From: SAR324 cluster bacterium
Lineage (GTDB): Bacteria; SAR324; NAC60-12
Direction: 5' to 3'
Length of the DNA stretch: 64,000 bases
NCBI GenBank assembly: GCA_015231825.1
Contig: JADGAV010000003.1
Coordinates: 241,524 to 305,523 of the forward strand
Below are positions 36,974-47,200 of the stretch, in pieces. The notes under the pieces were generated by a model. It did not search any database and was not told the DNA's origin. It was given only the letters and a program-made list of their open reading frames with translations. The position numbers and the translations under genes were made by a program. Position 1 is the stretch's first letter; every line of letters begins with the position of its first letter.

Positions 36974-37417
36974 ATGAAAAAACGAATGGGTCTTTTAGCG
37001 TTGAGTTTGTTTGCGCACGCTCTGCTTTTAGGCGGGTCAATGGTATTTGCCCAGGAGCGTAGCGAATTAAAAGAACTGATGAGCGACAACTACGCAAGAG
37101 TAACAGGGATCCTGACCAACCTTTTAATTGACAAAAATTACGATCAGACATTGAAAAGTGTCGATTTAATTAGCGCACACGCTGATATGATCCTCGAACT
37201 TGATCCGACAAAAACATCGCTTGACCATAAGCAGTTCAAGGCCTATGCAACTCAATTGAAAGGGCATGTGGACAATTTGGGGGTCATTGTTCGAAATATT
37301 CTTGAAGAGAAACAGGCAGGAGGCACACCCAATAACTTTTTAAGGCCAGTTGCATCGACCCATTTTGGTCACGTCGTGACCATGTGCATCAGCTGTCACA
37401 ATCAGTATAGAAAATAA
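36974..37417 (+). CDS. Cytochrome c'-like monohaem protein
   Basis: The 147-residue protein has a Sec signal peptide (LLALSLFAHALLLGGSMVFA, cleaved before Q), a helical body of about 110 residues and a single haem motif CISCH at residues 138-142, close to the C-terminus. That layout is like class II cytochromes c (cytochrome c' and c556), four-helix bundles with a C-terminal haem. It should sit in the periplasm and carry electrons or bind small gases. A strong AAGGAGAGG precedes the ATG and a good terminator follows. Confidence 0.82.
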   Translation: MKKRMGLLALSLFAHALLLGGSMVFAQERSELKELMSDNYARVTGILTNLLIDKNYDQTLKSVDLISAHADMILELDPTKTSLDHKQFKAYATQLKGHVDNLGVIVRNILEEKQAGGTPNNFLRPVASTHFGHVVTMCISCHNQYRK

Positions 37418-37479
37418 AGCATCTTAGTACAGGTCAATCAGTCCACTGTCCTGCAAAAGAACAATGATGATGATCTAAT

Positions 37480-37540
37480 CGATTCTGGGGACCGTATCCT
37501 CTCCGGCTTTAAAAGCCCAGAATCGACCCTCTGCTTTTTT
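37480..37540 (+). terminator. Terminator after the cytochrome c'-like gene
   Basis: CGATTCTGGG (37480-37489) pairs exactly with CCCAGAATCG (37516-37525) around a 26-base loop. An inner GGCTTT-A-AAAGCC alternative and a T-run at 37535-37540 follow. It sits between convergent genes and may also serve the Usp gene. Confidence 0.6.
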
Positions 37541-38418
37541 CAAGCGTTTTCTTTGTAAATAAACAGGGGGCAGTCCAAATGATGCATCAGATAATCCGTA
37601 TTGCTGCCCACAAAAAGTCGGTTGAGCAAAGTGTGTGAATGAGCAGCCATCATGATCAATCTGGCTTTCGTTCGCTGCTGCAACGCCTGAATCTCAAGGT
37701 AGGGTTTTCCTATTTCGAAGACTCTGTGAAATGCGGACTTCAGTTCCAGTTCGTCCAAATAGAGTTCAAATCCCTTCTGAAGTGCGGCGATATCTCCTTC
37801 ACGCTTCCTGACAAGCATTTCATTGGCATTCAATTCCAATTTCCCCTGACGGTACGCGTTTTCCAAAACGGATCGATCCCCAAGACTTTCAGGGACTGGA
37901 TCGGTATGAATAAAATAAAGTTCAGCACCGGTCTCCTGTGCCCAAATATCGGCCAGCTCAATCACGTTTTTATTGACTTCTGTATAGTCAATCGGAACGA
38001 TAATCTTGTTTTCCAGCTCGGGAAGCGGTTTTCGATAGACATAAACCGGTCCGCCGCAATGATGAATAACATAATCAGTATTGCTCCCCAGAAAGAGTCG
38101 ACCCAGCAGCGTGTGTGAATGTGCCGCCATAATGATCAGTTCAGGATTAAGAGTTTTTGAAAGTTCCACTATTTCAAGATAGGGCACCCCGAATTCGACG
38201 GAAATCTGATAGTTGGAAACGATCTTGAACTGTTTCAAATAGTGGTCAAAATGGTTGAGCAAGGAGGATTGGTCTCCTTCTAATTCAAGCATGTGGTGAG
38301 GTTCGATGTGAAGAAAATAGAGGTTGGCATTGGTTTTTTGGGCGTAGTCATCTGCAAATTTTACTACCTCTTTGCTCACTTCGCTGTAATCAATCGGCAC
38401 TATTATTCGTTTTTTCAT
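37540..38418 (-). CDS. Tandem universal stress protein (two UspA domains)
   Basis: The start is ATG 38418, with GGAGGAG immediately upstream; a longer in-frame reading adds 15 residues without a ribosome site. The 292-residue protein has two UspA domains (about 1-140 and 142-292), each starting KxIIVPIDYxEVxK and ending with the same MAAHSHTLL-x-RLFxGSNTDY block. The ATP-binding glycine pattern is partly kept (GSNTDY) while the earlier glycine is replaced in both halves. Such proteins are cytoplasmic stress factors. The near-equal halves show an internal duplication. Confidence 0.92.
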   Translation of the reverse strand: MKKRIIVPIDYSEVSKEVVKFADDYAQKTNANLYFLHIEPHHMLELEGDQSSLLNHFDHYLKQFKIVSNYQISVEFGVPYLEIVELSKTLNPELIIMAAHSHTLLGRLFLGSNTDYVIHHCGGPVYVYRKPLPELENKIIVPIDYTEVNKNVIELADIWAQETGAELYFIHTDPVPESLGDRSVLENAYRQGKLELNANEMLVRKREGDIAALQKGFELYLDELELKSAFHRVFEIGKPYLEIQALQQRTKARLIMMAAHSHTLLNRLFVGSNTDYLMHHLDCPLFIYKENA

Positions 38419-38843
38419 AACTCCTCCGGTATTCACTATGCTTGCAGACAATATTATATTCACGATAATTTTATTATGGAACGGGTTTCCCGTCTATCCG
38501 CAAATTTACGTAGAATCGTGCTTTGCCGAGTTTTAACCAATTCTTTATTGCTTTCATTCAAGAGAACTCCTGATCAATCAATGAAAGACACACGACCGGA
38601 ATTTGTATGCTGATTCTTCATTCGCGTTGAGCAGCAAGCTGAGATGACATCCTGCAATGCCTTGTGTTTTCTTCATTGTTTTGAAAAAATACCGATCGCC
38701 CTGGGGGGACTTGACGGAAAAGTTCCGACAGACAGAGACTCTGCAAAAAAGGAAGTCCGATTGAAGTCCTGAAGAGGAACTCCAAACCAATCGGGAGCAG
38801 TAAAGCAGACCTTCACTCCATCGATTTTCTTAGAGGCCATTTC
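38419..38843. other. 425-bp divergent intergenic region
   Basis: The region lies between the Usp gene and tdh. It holds a repeat arm at 38493-38512 and presumably both promoters. No coding frame is convincing. Confidence 0.5.
38493..38512 (-). repeat. Dispersed repeat arm, copy 2
   Basis: On the minus strand it reads TACGTAAATTTGCGGATAGA, two mismatches from the palindrome arm at 56819-56852. The flank GTAGAAT on the plus strand keeps the start of the second arm before it diverges. Confidence 0.5.
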
Positions 38844-39875
38844 ATGAAAAAGATGAAAGCATTAGTCAAATCAAAGGCGGAAAAGGGCATTTGGCTGGAA
38901 GAGGTTCCCGTCCCTGAAATGGGAATCAATGAAGTTATGATCAAAGTCGACCGCACCGCGATTTGCGGAACCGATGTGCATATTTACAATTGGGATGCCT
39001 GGGCACAAAAAACAATTCCGGTTCCAATGGTGGTCGGCCATGAGTTTGTCGGGGAAATTATTGCACTGGGGTCGAATGTCAATGATTTTCACAAAGGCGA
39101 AATTGTTTCAGGAGAGGGGCATGTAGTTTGCGGACGCTGCCGAAACTGCATGGCAGGGCGACGACACTTGTGCGCCCATACCAGCGGTGTTGGGGTAAAC
39201 CGGCCTGGCGCATTTGCCGAATACATGGTGCTGCCCATGTCCAATATTTGGGAACATCGACCGGGCATCGATCTTGATGTCGCCGCAATCTTTGATCCGT
39301 TTGGAAACGCAATGCATACCGCTTTGCAGTTTGATTTGATTGGCGAAGATATTCTCATTACCGGCGCAGGTCCTATCGGAGTTATGGCAGCTGCAATATG
39401 CAGACACGCAGGGGCACGGCATATAGTGGTAACGGATCTCAATCCGAAGCGCCTGGAATTGGCAAAAAAGCTGGGAGCTTCCCGAACCGTAGATGTCCGC
39501 AGTGAAAACCTTGGAGAGATCCAAAACGAGTTGGGAATGCAGGAAGGATTTGACGTCGGTTTGGAAATGTCAGGCAACCCGGAAGCTTTCCAAGATATGC
39601 TGAAGAATATGTGCCACGGAGGAAAAATTGCGATGCTCGGAATTCCAGGCCAGGAGATGGCCATTGACTGGAACCTTGTGATTTTTAATATGCTTACCAT
39701 CAAAGGGATCTACGGACGGGAAATGTATGAAACCTGGTATAAAATGTCAGTGATGATAGAGACAGGACTCGATTTGATGCCCGTGATTACTCATCGGTTT
39801 CACTATACAGAATTCCAGGCAGGCTTCGACGTCATGAGTTCCGGAGAAGCAGGCAAAGTGATTCTAAAATGGTAA
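38844..39875 (+). CDS. tdh: L-threonine 3-dehydrogenase
   Basis: The 343-residue zinc alcohol dehydrogenase family enzyme oxidises L-threonine to 2-amino-3-ketobutyrate with NAD. Catalytic zinc ligands are C41 ([13 protein letters not shown]) and H66-E67 (GHEFVGE). The structural zinc cysteines are C96, C99, C102 and C110, and the NAD loop is GAGPIG (174-179). Each position is shifted by three from the E. coli enzyme, and the length is nearly the same. The partner kbl gene follows after 36 bp, giving the standard two-step threonine-to-glycine pathway. Confidence 0.95.
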   Translation: MKKMKALVKSKAEKGIWLEEVPVPEMGINEVMIKVDRTAICGTDVHIYNWDAWAQKTIPVPMVVGHEFVGEIIALGSNVNDFHKGEIVSGEGHVVCGRCRNCMAGRRHLCAHTSGVGVNRPGAFAEYMVLPMSNIWEHRPGIDLDVAAIFDPFGNAMHTALQFDLIGEDILITGAGPIGVMAAAICRHAGARHIVVTDLNPKRLELAKKLGASRTVDVRSENLGEIQNELGMQEGFDVGLEMSGNPEAFQDMLKNMCHGGKIAMLGIPGQEMAIDWNLVIFNMLTIKGIYGREMYETWYKMSVMIETGLDLMPVITHRFHYTEFQAGFDVMSSGEAGKVILKW

Positions 39876-39911
39876 ACGCGCCCGTCCTACAAATCAGAAA
39901 GGAGAACCTTT

Positions 39912-41102
39912 ATGTATGGCCGCATCAAAGAATATTTTCAAAATGAACTGAAGGCGATTGAAGACGCAGGATTGTACAAACATGAGCGGATTATTGATTC
40001 CCCGCAAAACACCCGTATTGCCGTTCCGCCGGGAGGAATGGTACTGAACATGTGCGCCAACAATTATCTGGGTCTGGCTCAGCATCCGGAAGTCAATGCC
40101 GCAGCCCAGCAAGGGCTGAAGGAATGGGGTTACGGGATGGCTTCTGTTCGTTTTATCTGTGGTACCCAGACCATTCACAAAAATCTGGAAAAACGCCTCA
40201 GTGAATTTTTAAAGACGGAAGATACCATTTTATATCCTTCTTGTTTTGATGCCAACGGCGGTCTTTTCGAAAGCGTCTTGAATCCTGAAGATGCTGTCAT
40301 TTCAGATGAACTCAATCATGCCAGCATCATCGACGGAATTCGCTTGTGCAAGGCAAAACGGTTTCGTTACAAAAACAATGATATGAATGACCTGGAGCAG
40401 CAATTGAAAAGCGCAGTTTCTTCCGGTGCCCGTTTCAAGCTGATTACCACAGATGGAGTTTTTTCAATGGATGGCACCATCGCTCAGTTGGACCGGATAT
40501 GTGAATTAGCAGAAAAATATGAAGCATTGGTCCATTTTGACGATTGCCATGCAACCGGTTTTGTCGGGAACCAGGGAAGAGGAACTCACGAGTTTCGTAA
40601 TTGCATGGACCGCGTCGATTTAATCACCGGCACGCTGGGAAAAGCACTAGGGGGAGCCAGTGGAGGCTACACCAGCGGGAAAAAAGAAATCATCGAAATG
40701 CTGCGGCAGAGATCCCGGCCATACTTGTTTTCCAATACAGTGGCGCCGCCTGTTGTAGCGGGAGCGATCAAAGCCCTGGACCTTTTGACCGGTTCTACTG
40801 CGCTCCGGGATCAGCTGACTGAAAACGCAAAATACTTTCGCAAAGGTTTGACTGAAGGAGGATTCGATCTGCTCCCCGGAGAACATCCAATTATTCCGGT
40901 GATGCTCTATGATGCTGCCAAAGCAGTTGCCTTTGCAGATAAAATTCTGAAGAAAGGGATCTATGTGATTGCCTTTTCTTTTCCAGTGGTTCCCAAAGGG
41001 AAAGCCCGGATCCGCACTCAAATCTCTGCAGCCCACAGTCGGCAGGATTTAGAACAGGCACTGGCAAGTTTCATTGAGGTAAAAAAAGATCTGGGGCTCT
41101 AG
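39912..41102 (+). CDS. kbl: Glycine C-acetyltransferase (2-amino-3-ketobutyrate CoA ligase)
   Basis: The 396-residue PLP enzyme cleaves 2-amino-3-ketobutyrate with CoA to glycine and acetyl-CoA. The PLP lysine is K244 in [15 protein letters not shown], with H138 in [11 protein letters not shown] and D210 in [18 protein letters not shown] precedes the ATG. It forms an operon with tdh directly upstream. The gene ends 20 bp from the convergent chemoreceptor gene with no obvious terminator. Confidence 0.95.
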   Translation: MYGRIKEYFQNELKAIEDAGLYKHERIIDSPQNTRIAVPPGGMVLNMCANNYLGLAQHPEVNAAAQQGLKEWGYGMASVRFICGTQTIHKNLEKRLSEFLKTEDTILYPSCFDANGGLFESVLNPEDAVISDELNHASIIDGIRLCKAKRFRYKNNDMNDLEQQLKSAVSSGARFKLITTDGVFSMDGTIAQLDRICELAEKYEALVHFDDCHATGFVGNQGRGTHEFRNCMDRVDLITGTLGKALGGASGGYTSGKKEIIEMLRQRSRPYLFSNTVAPPVVAGAIKALDLLTGSTALRDQLTENAKYFRKGLTEGGFDLLPGEHPIIPVMLYDAAKAVAFADKILKKGIYVIAFSFPVVPKGKARIRTQISAAHSRQDLEQALASFIEVKKDLGL

Positions 41103-41122
41103 GGCAGGACATTGCAGTTCTT

Positions 41123-42745
41123 TCAATCCCATCCTTTCTGCTCTGATAGAACCAGGGCATTGGCCCCGTCTTCCGATGAGTTCCCCCCTGCCGTGGAAAG
41201 TTCTTCATCCAACTGAAACTGACAAAGTAAATTATAGAGATTTTTTGCCAAATTGCTCAGTTCCGAGGCGGCTGTTGCGTTTTGCTCAGAAACGGCAGTA
41301 TTTTGATGAGTTACCTGTTCAATTTGGCTGATCCCCTGATTGATTTGAGAAATCCCGGTATTTTGCTCAGCGCTGGCATTGGATATTTCACTGACAATCC
41401 GGGATACTTTTGAAACGCCGTTGATAATCGTTGCAATGGCATCCGCAGTATTATTGGCCACTTCGATTCCCTGCCTTATTCTGCCGATGGATTCATTGAT
41501 CATTTGTTCGGTCTCTTTAGCAGCCTCTGCGCTGCGGACAGCAAGATTTCTGACTTCATTAGCGACAACTGCAAATCCTTTCCCGTGAATTCCTGCCCGG
41601 GCTGCTTCCACGGCAGCATTGAGGGCAAGCAGGTTCGTCTGAAAAGCAATTTCATCAATCGTCTTAATAACTTTAGAGATATTCTGACTCGTCAAATCGA
41701 TATCCGCCATGGCATTCACCATTTCTTCCATGTATTTTTCCCCGGTGCCGGCATTTTTCTGCACCGAATCCACCAGGGTTTTTGCTTGTCTTGCATTTTC
41801 TGTATTTTGCTCTGACTGCGAGGATATTTCGGTAGCAGTGGATCCAATCTCTTCAACAGCACTGGCCTGCCGTGTCGCCCCCATGGCCAGGGATTGGCTG
41901 GAATCCGAGATCTGGGCGCTGTAGTTGCTGACATTTTTTGAGATTGTCTGACTCTCGAAAATGACCTTCTTCAAACTGAGAGTCATTCGGTACATATCAT
42001 GATACAGCCCGTTGCTGATGCTTTTTTCATCAAATTTAAACGTCAGTTTTCGTTCAGCAATATTACTGGCAATTGCAGCAACTACGGCGGGTTCCTCCCC
42101 AAGTTGACGGTGCAGGTGTTTCCACAATAAATGCATTGTGATGAGCACAACACTCACAAAAGCAGCAAAGGCAATTGTCGAGACAATTTGAAGAAAATCG
42201 ATTTTCTGGCTAATTTTCCCTGTATGCATGGCGAGTTGATTTTCATGGAATTGAAGAAATACAGACATTTTCTCCTGCATTGCTTCTGCTGCGGCGTCAA
42301 AGGTTCCCATAAACCGATTTCCTTCGGTGGGCCCTCCTTCAATATAGGTGCGGGCCATCTGTTTTCCTGTTTCATAATACTGATCGAACGCTATCCGCAT
42401 GCTTTTCAATTCCTGCAATTTTTTGGTATCATTGTGGCGACGGTACAACTCTTCAAATTCCTTAATGTTTCTGAGAAACGATTGAGCATGAATTTCTGCT
42501 TCTTTAAAACCATCATCAAATCCTTCTGCTGCGCGAGTTGCAGAAATATCCGTGAGCCACTGCTGCACCTGAATCACATCAATTTTTAAATTCAAAGCCT
42601 TGATTTCGAATTTTGAAGACTCCTCCTGGATGGTATCGGAAAGGAGGTTTATCGTATTCAACTGGTAAAAAAGAAAAGTCCCCAAAATGACGGCAGTTAT
42701 CCCTATGAAAGAGGTGATCAGTGCCAGACTGTGTTTGATTTTCAT
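41123..42745 (-). CDS. Methyl-accepting chemotaxis protein
   Basis: The start is set at ATG 42745 (AGGGAAG upstream) rather than the GTG one codon before. The 540-residue receptor has an N-terminal membrane helix ([20 protein letters not shown]), a helical periplasmic sensor of about 160 residues, a second membrane helix ([21 protein letters not shown]), a HAMP-like linker and the cytoplasmic signalling hairpin whose tip reads [20 protein letters not shown] then [20 protein letters not shown]. The C-terminus lacks the NWETF-type CheR tether. The ligand is unknown. No other chemotaxis gene is nearby. Confidence 0.94.
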   Translation of the reverse strand: MKIKHSLALITSFIGITAVILGTFLFYQLNTINLLSDTIQEESSKFEIKALNLKIDVIQVQQWLTDISATRAAEGFDDGFKEAEIHAQSFLRNIKEFEELYRRHNDTKKLQELKSMRIAFDQYYETGKQMARTYIEGGPTEGNRFMGTFDAAAEAMQEKMSVFLQFHENQLAMHTGKISQKIDFLQIVSTIAFAAFVSVVLITMHLLWKHLHRQLGEEPAVVAAIASNIAERKLTFKFDEKSISNGLYHDMYRMTLSLKKVIFESQTISKNVSNYSAQISDSSQSLAMGATRQASAVEEIGSTATEISSQSEQNTENARQAKTLVDSVQKNAGTGEKYMEEMVNAMADIDLTSQNISKVIKTIDEIAFQTNLLALNAAVEAARAGIHGKGFAVVANEVRNLAVRSAEAAKETEQMINESIGRIRQGIEVANNTADAIATIINGVSKVSRIVSEISNASAEQNTGISQINQGISQIEQVTHQNTAVSEQNATAASELSNLAKNLYNLLCQFQLDEELSTAGGNSSEDGANALVLSEQKGWD

Positions 42746-42944
42746 CACTTCCCTTTGTATTGACGTTTGCTTGTTTCAATTGATCAAAAATTAGATTTAA
42801 AAAATATGCATGACCCACGGATTTATTCCAGACGCAGGCCGACGGTTTACAATTTTTTATTTTTAGCTTGAGATCCTGATTTGAGTGCCGGGCTGAACTC
42901 CTGAAGCGGATAGCAAGGTGTAAAGAAAAACTGCAGTAAATTGG

Positions 42945-43493
42945 CTATTCTGCTTCCAACGGAAACAGTAAATCTTCCAGGAAATAAGCTGAAAACTCGT
43001 TCCTGCCGCTTACAGAAGACTTCCGGTAAATTTCCAGGGCTTGCTGCCTGACTGTTCTCTCACTCGTTGAGCGGATCTGGGCAATTTCTTTGAATATCAT
43101 TCCCTTCAGCATCAGAATTCCAATTTCTTTTTCTGCCTTGGTGAATTTCCATTTTTCAAACTGCTGGTCAATGGCATTGGCAAGCCCTTTCCCGATCTCT
43201 TGAATTTCCTGCTTCCATTTGTCCGCATCCGATTCCGCATTATTGGCCCTTCTTTCCCAACTGACAGCCTCCCAGCGGAGCTGAATCAGAAGACGCAAGA
43301 GATAGAACAGCAATGAAATCAACAAGACTACAGCAAATCCTTCTATCACAAAATGGGAGAGATTGTACCATCCAAAATAGTCGGAAAACATATCCAGGAC
43401 CAAACCCATGATCGCCGCAAGGACCGCAGCGAAAATCAAGCGAATTTGGATTTCCCAATTGATCTCATAGCTACGAATAAAACGTCGAATCAT
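42945..43493 (-). CDS. Membrane-anchored LuxR-type (GerE-like) helix-turn-helix regulator
   Basis: The 182-residue protein starts with two membrane helices (IRLIFAAVLAAIMGLVLDMF and FVIEGFAVVLLISLLFYLL), followed by a coiled-coil-like linker (about 75-115). A C-terminal helix-turn-helix follows: FTKAEKEIGILMLKGMIFKE, then IAQIRSTSERTVRQQALEIYRKSSV. This is the GerE/LuxR DNA-binding fold with the typical T-x-RTV recognition helix. There is no receiver or ligand domain, so DNA is presumably bound at the membrane. It lies about 200 bp upstream of the chemoreceptor gene on the same strand. Targets unknown. Confidence 0.8.
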   Translation of the reverse strand: MIRRFIRSYEINWEIQIRLIFAAVLAAIMGLVLDMFSDYFGWYNLSHFVIEGFAVVLLISLLFYLLRLLIQLRWEAVSWERRANNAESDADKWKQEIQEIGKGLANAIDQQFEKWKFTKAEKEIGILMLKGMIFKEIAQIRSTSERTVRQQALEIYRKSSVSGRNEFSAYFLEDLLFPLEAE

Positions 43494-43798
43494 ACGGATT
43501 TTTGGAAATGCTGAAAGATCATGCCTTCAGAACAATAGTTGCTGGCCATGAAAAGAATCAATATGCTACAGTGAAAAGAATCGAACTAGACGCATTTTTT
43601 AATGTTCGGATTGTTGAGTGACTGGTCACTTTAGCAAAGTTTCCCTTTTTAGTATTTGTTTTTTTAAAGGCGACAATCGAATTAGAATCTGCTTAAAAGT
43701 CACACTTTTCTGCATCAGGGTCAATGTACACAAAATGAAACCGAACAATCTGCACAAATTTTGAGCAGAAAGTTGAGTTCTCAACTCCAGAATTTCCC
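43494..43798. other. 305-bp divergent intergenic region
   Basis: The region lies between the membrane-anchored regulator and the phosphoesterase lipoprotein gene. No clear promoter, RNA or coding frame is seen. Confidence 0.4.
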
Positions 43799-44653
43799 AT
43801 GAAAAAACGAAACGTTCTCCTGCTGTTCATTTTTCTTTGCTCTGCTTTTTTCTTCAGCTGCACCGACAATACGATCACGAAAGCTGACCCTCCCCCGAAG
43901 GGGACTCAGTATCATTTCAATGTGTTTGGCGACAGCCGGGGTGGAAATTCGGTCTATGCATCTTTTGTCACCATAGCGTTGACGGCAGGAATCCCTGCAT
44001 TTAACGTCCACATCGGTGATATGATCTCCGATCCGGAAAAAGGAGGAGAATGGCCCATTTTTGAGGCAATTTCCAGACCGCTCCTGGGAAAGCCCTTCTA
44101 TCCCGTTATCGGCAACCATGATGTTGATGATGAAGAAAGTTTGGAACGCCTGCGTTCCGTTTTCCCTCAAGTTTCGACGAAAGGGTACTACAGCAAATTA
44201 ATCAAAACATGTTTGTGTATTTTTCTCAATAGTGAAGAACTTGAGCACTCTGAAAAATCACCGGGAGAAACTCAAATGAATTGGCTGAAAACACAGCTTT
44301 CAGCCATAGACGAGCGACAAAACCGGTATATTGCAGTTTTTGTCCATCGCCCTCTTTTTCCCCAGAATCATCATAAGGATGAACCTCTCTCCAATTATGA
44401 AGCCTTGCATCAAATGATGGTCAAATTCAAAGTTCCACTCGTTTTTTCCGGACACGAACACAGCTACTCCCGATATGAAAAAGATGGAATTCAATACATC
44501 ATCACAGGCTCTTCCGGTTCGCCGCTCTTTCAGGGGGCAGGCAAAAATGCCTTTTTTCATTTTGCCCAGATTTCTGTTCTGGAAGAAAAGCTAATCGTAA
44601 AAATTTTTGATTTATTTGGAAGGATCCGCGATGAAGTCGAAATTTTTATATAA
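43799..44653 (+). CDS. Metallophosphoesterase lipoprotein (purple-acid-phosphatase-like)
   Basis: The 284-residue protein has a lipoprotein signal (VLLLFIFLCSAFFFSC) and a calcineurin-type phosphoesterase domain. Metal-binding motifs are present in order: FGDSRGG (about 44), HIGDMISD (about 75), VIGNHDVDD (about 105), VHRPLF (about 182) and the final SGHEHSY (about 218). It should act in the periplasm or outer membrane on a phosphate ester. The next gene overlaps its 3' end by 23 bases. No good ribosome site is seen before the ATG. Confidence 0.88.
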   Translation: MKKRNVLLLFIFLCSAFFFSCTDNTITKADPPPKGTQYHFNVFGDSRGGNSVYASFVTIALTAGIPAFNVHIGDMISDPEKGGEWPIFEAISRPLLGKPFYPVIGNHDVDDEESLERLRSVFPQVSTKGYYSKLIKTCLCIFLNSEELEHSEKSPGETQMNWLKTQLSAIDERQNRYIAVFVHRPLFPQNHHKDEPLSNYEALHQMMVKFKVPLVFSGHEHSYSRYEKDGIQYIITGSSGSPLFQGAGKNAFFHFAQISVLEEKLIVKIFDLFGRIRDEVEIFI

Positions 44654-45248
44654 TACCTTTCGTTTTGTTCGAACGGTTTCCTTAACAGGGGTCATTTTAG
44701 TCTGGATTATCTCTCTGCTTTCTTCCGCTCACGCATACAATCTGACGGGTTCCATCGGGCGCTTTGATCCGGATGACGGTATAGTACGCGATTTATTCGA
44801 GGCATCACCAGTATTCTCGCTCCGTCTTGGAGTTCCCTACCGTCCGTCATTTGACTGGACAGTGACCGGAACGATTTTGCAGCTCAAAAGCAAACTACTT
44901 GACCTTGAGAGTTATGTGGATCTTCTCTCAGTCCGTATGGGTTTTGTAAAACGTTTTCCAGACAATGAATTGGAAACAGGCCTGATCGAACCGCTAATTG
45001 GAGCAGGGATCAGTTTATTGCATATTTCAGAAGTTCTGGAAAATGAAGGGGACCAATCCAAAACCCTCCAATCACCAGATCTGACAGGCGGCGTGTATTG
45101 GGAAATCGGTTTGCTCTTTCCATTTAAATGGATGACCGAGTCCTGGCTTGAAGCAAAGCTGACGGATCAAAGTATTGAAAAAAACATCCTTGCCAATATC
45201 CATCTCAGCGGAAAAATCGTATCTGTTGGATTTCGCAAAGCGTTTTGA
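44631..45248 (+). CDS. Secreted protein, possible outer-membrane beta-barrel
   Basis: The start is ATG 44631 with GGAAGGA upstream, inside the end of the phosphoesterase gene; the frame opens 8 codons earlier without support. The 205-residue protein has a signal peptide (VSLTGVILVWIISLLSSAHA) and a mature part with alternating hydrophobic strands such as FSLRLGVPYRPSFDWTVTG and a terminal KIVSVGFRKAF ending in Phe, a common barrel C-terminus. No family is recognised. The overlap suggests co-translation with the phosphoesterase. Confidence 0.7.
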   Translation: MKSKFLYNTFRFVRTVSLTGVILVWIISLLSSAHAYNLTGSIGRFDPDDGIVRDLFEASPVFSLRLGVPYRPSFDWTVTGTILQLKSKLLDLESYVDLLSVRMGFVKRFPDNELETGLIEPLIGAGISLLHISEVLENEGDQSKTLQSPDLTGGVYWEIGLLFPFKWMTESWLEAKLTDQSIEKNILANIHLSGKIVSVGFRKAF

Positions 45249-45642
45249 ACTATCTTCCTGGATAAGGTTTCTTTTGGGAAACAGGACAAAGAAAATTCTC
45301 GGGGATCGGACTTTTCGCCCAATCATCACTCCTTGGTATCGAAATCATTCAGCGAGTTGGACTGCACAACACCATTCACTGAATTTATCGATTCCTCATC
45401 TTCCCCCCCGGATCATCTACTTCCTCACAATTCAACGTTGTGCTCTAACCGTATAGTTTTCCTCACAACAGAGCCTCTATTTTCAAACCAAAGACTTCAA
45501 TTCTGTATGATCAAAAAAAAAAATTGTTGAGTGGTTTTTTTTAATAAAAATTCGATAGAAACTTCAAAATTGTTGAAATCATGTCATTTGACGGATTGCG
45601 TTTAAAACAGCTTCTGTCTAACATGAGTGAATTTTAAATAGA
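45249..45642. other. 394-bp intergenic region upstream of the redox block
   Basis: An AT-rich region with an A-run and a T-run near 45515-45545. TGAAATCATGTCATTTGAC at 45574-45592 nearly repeats a stretch at 7391-7409. The promoter of the cytochrome genes is probably here, but I cannot place it. Confidence 0.45.
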
Positions 45643-45693
45643 TTGAAGCACTGGAAACAAACTATTCTCCCCCTTATCTGGTTAGAAAAGAGC

Positions 45694-46272
45694 ATGGTAA
45701 GATCGCTATTTTTTAAAGAAGTGATTCCTTTCCTTTCGATGTTCACTTTGCTGATTCTCACTACAATCGTTGTGGATTTTTTCCTGCACCAGTTGGCGAT
45801 GGTCTGGGTCGGACGATACCTGGGGATCGCGGGCACTTTGCTCATACTGGTCTCCTTTGTCTATTCTTTGAGAAAACGGAAGTGGCTTCAGTCAGGATCT
45901 CTCAAATCATTATTAAAATTCCATGAATTTTGTACCTGGCTTGGGTCGTTGATGATTCTGGTGCACGGAGGAATACATTTTAAAGCACTTCTTCCCTGGC
46001 TGGCGATTGCCGCAATGCTTGTTAGTGTCATCAGCGGTTTGACAGGAAAATACCTTTTAAAAAAATCGAACCAGCAGCTTTCATCCCGGAAAAAGGAGTT
46101 GCTGGCTCAGGGAATCTCGCAAGAAGAAGTAGGAAAATCTTTGTTTTGGGATGCGCTCACGGTGGACTTGATGAAAAAGTGGCGGGCAGTTCATTATCCA
46201 GTGACCCTCGTTTTTGCCATTCTTTCACTGATACACATTTTCAGTATATTCCTTTTTTGGCAGTGGCGATGA
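45694..46272 (+). CDS. Five-helix, His-containing membrane protein (cytochrome b / ferric-reductase-like)
   Basis: The start is uncertain: ATG 45694 is chosen; a TTG at 45643 would add 17 residues but has no ribosome site. The 192-residue protein has about five membrane helices. Histidines lie in or near them (LKFHEFCTWLGS, LVHGGIHFKALL, VHYPVTLVF, LIHIFSIFLF), as expected of haem-b-binding quinol or ferric reductase-like membrane subunits. Its stop overlaps the start of the octahaem cytochrome gene (ATGA). It may pass electrons from the quinone pool to that cytochrome. Confidence 0.72.
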   Translation: MVRSLFFKEVIPFLSMFTLLILTTIVVDFFLHQLAMVWVGRYLGIAGTLLILVSFVYSLRKRKWLQSGSLKSLLKFHEFCTWLGSLMILVHGGIHFKALLPWLAIAAMLVSVISGLTGKYLLKKSNQQLSSRKKELLAQGISQEEVGKSLFWDALTVDLMKKWRAVHYPVTLVFAILSLIHIFSIFLFWQWR

Positions 46273-47081
46273 AAAACAAATTTCTATACCCCATCCTACT
46301 GATTGGATTGAGCACCTGTCTACTGCTGGCAATCCAATATCCCCATTTGATGCTCAATCCAGGAGAATTGAGCAAAGGTCACCAGAAATTGAAAACAGAA
46401 TGTTTTTCCTGCCATACTTTCTTCTCAGGAATCCCTGCGGAAAAATGCGCATTCTGCCATACCGTTGATCAAATTGGCCTGAAGACGAGCACCGGGGTCC
46501 TAATCCAAAAGGAAAGAAATGGAAATATCTCCTTTCATCAAAATTTGCTGGAAGAGGATTGCACGGCCTGCCATACCGACCACCAGGGAATCAATACAGA
46601 TCAACACATCTTAACCTTTTCCCATGACTTGATAAAGGCTTCACTGAGGGACCAATGCAGGTCCTGCCACCTGAGTCCAGAGGACAATCTTCATCAAGGC
46701 AGTAAAGACAATTGCAGTCAATGTCATTTCCAAACAAAATGGATCCCTGCAAGCTTTGATCACACTCAATATTTTCGATTTGATTCAGATCACAAAGACA
46801 ACTGTGAGTCCTGCCACCTCGATCAGAACTTCCAGCAGTACACCTGTTACGAGTGCCATGAACACAGTGCTTCAAAAATAAGAAGAGAACACCTCAAGGA
46901 AGGGATCAGCAACTTTGAAAACTGTGCTGAATGTCACCGCAGCGGCGATGAGCATGAAGCCGAACGGGCCTGGCGCTCCAAATCTTCAAAAGAAAACCGC
47001 TCGACAAATCGCAAATCCCGCAAACGCGGAGAAACCCGGGAGCACCATGAAGAAAAAGATGATGATGATCATGACGATTAA
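46269..47081 (+). CDS. Octahaem c-type cytochrome
   Basis: The start is ATG 46269, overlapping the upstream stop. The 270-residue protein has an N-terminal membrane anchor or signal (FLYPILLIGLSTCLLLAIQY) and eight CxxCH haem motifs: CFSCH, CAFCH, CTACH, CRSCH, CSQCH, CESCH, CYECH and CAECH. Distal-His candidates occur in FSHDL and FDHTQYF, as in cytochrome c3/c7-type electron carriers. The C-terminal 45 residues form a charged tail, first Arg/Lys-rich, then ending DDDDHDD. It should be periplasmic and carry electrons between the membrane protein upstream and downstream partners. Confidence 0.88.
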   Translation: MKNKFLYPILLIGLSTCLLLAIQYPHLMLNPGELSKGHQKLKTECFSCHTFFSGIPAEKCAFCHTVDQIGLKTSTGVLIQKERNGNISFHQNLLEEDCTACHTDHQGINTDQHILTFSHDLIKASLRDQCRSCHLSPEDNLHQGSKDNCSQCHFQTKWIPASFDHTQYFRFDSDHKDNCESCHLDQNFQQYTCYECHEHSASKIRREHLKEGISNFENCAECHRSGDEHEAERAWRSKSSKENRSTNRKSRKRGETREHHEEKDDDDHDD

Positions 47082-47200
47082 ACAGTCCAACACAACTGCA
47101 ACGTGATGTTTTTTTGAACTTCACACTTACCGATCAATTTCTGTTGTTATGAAACTCAAAAATTTACATGAGAGCTGACAATTTCTTCGAGGGGATACAT

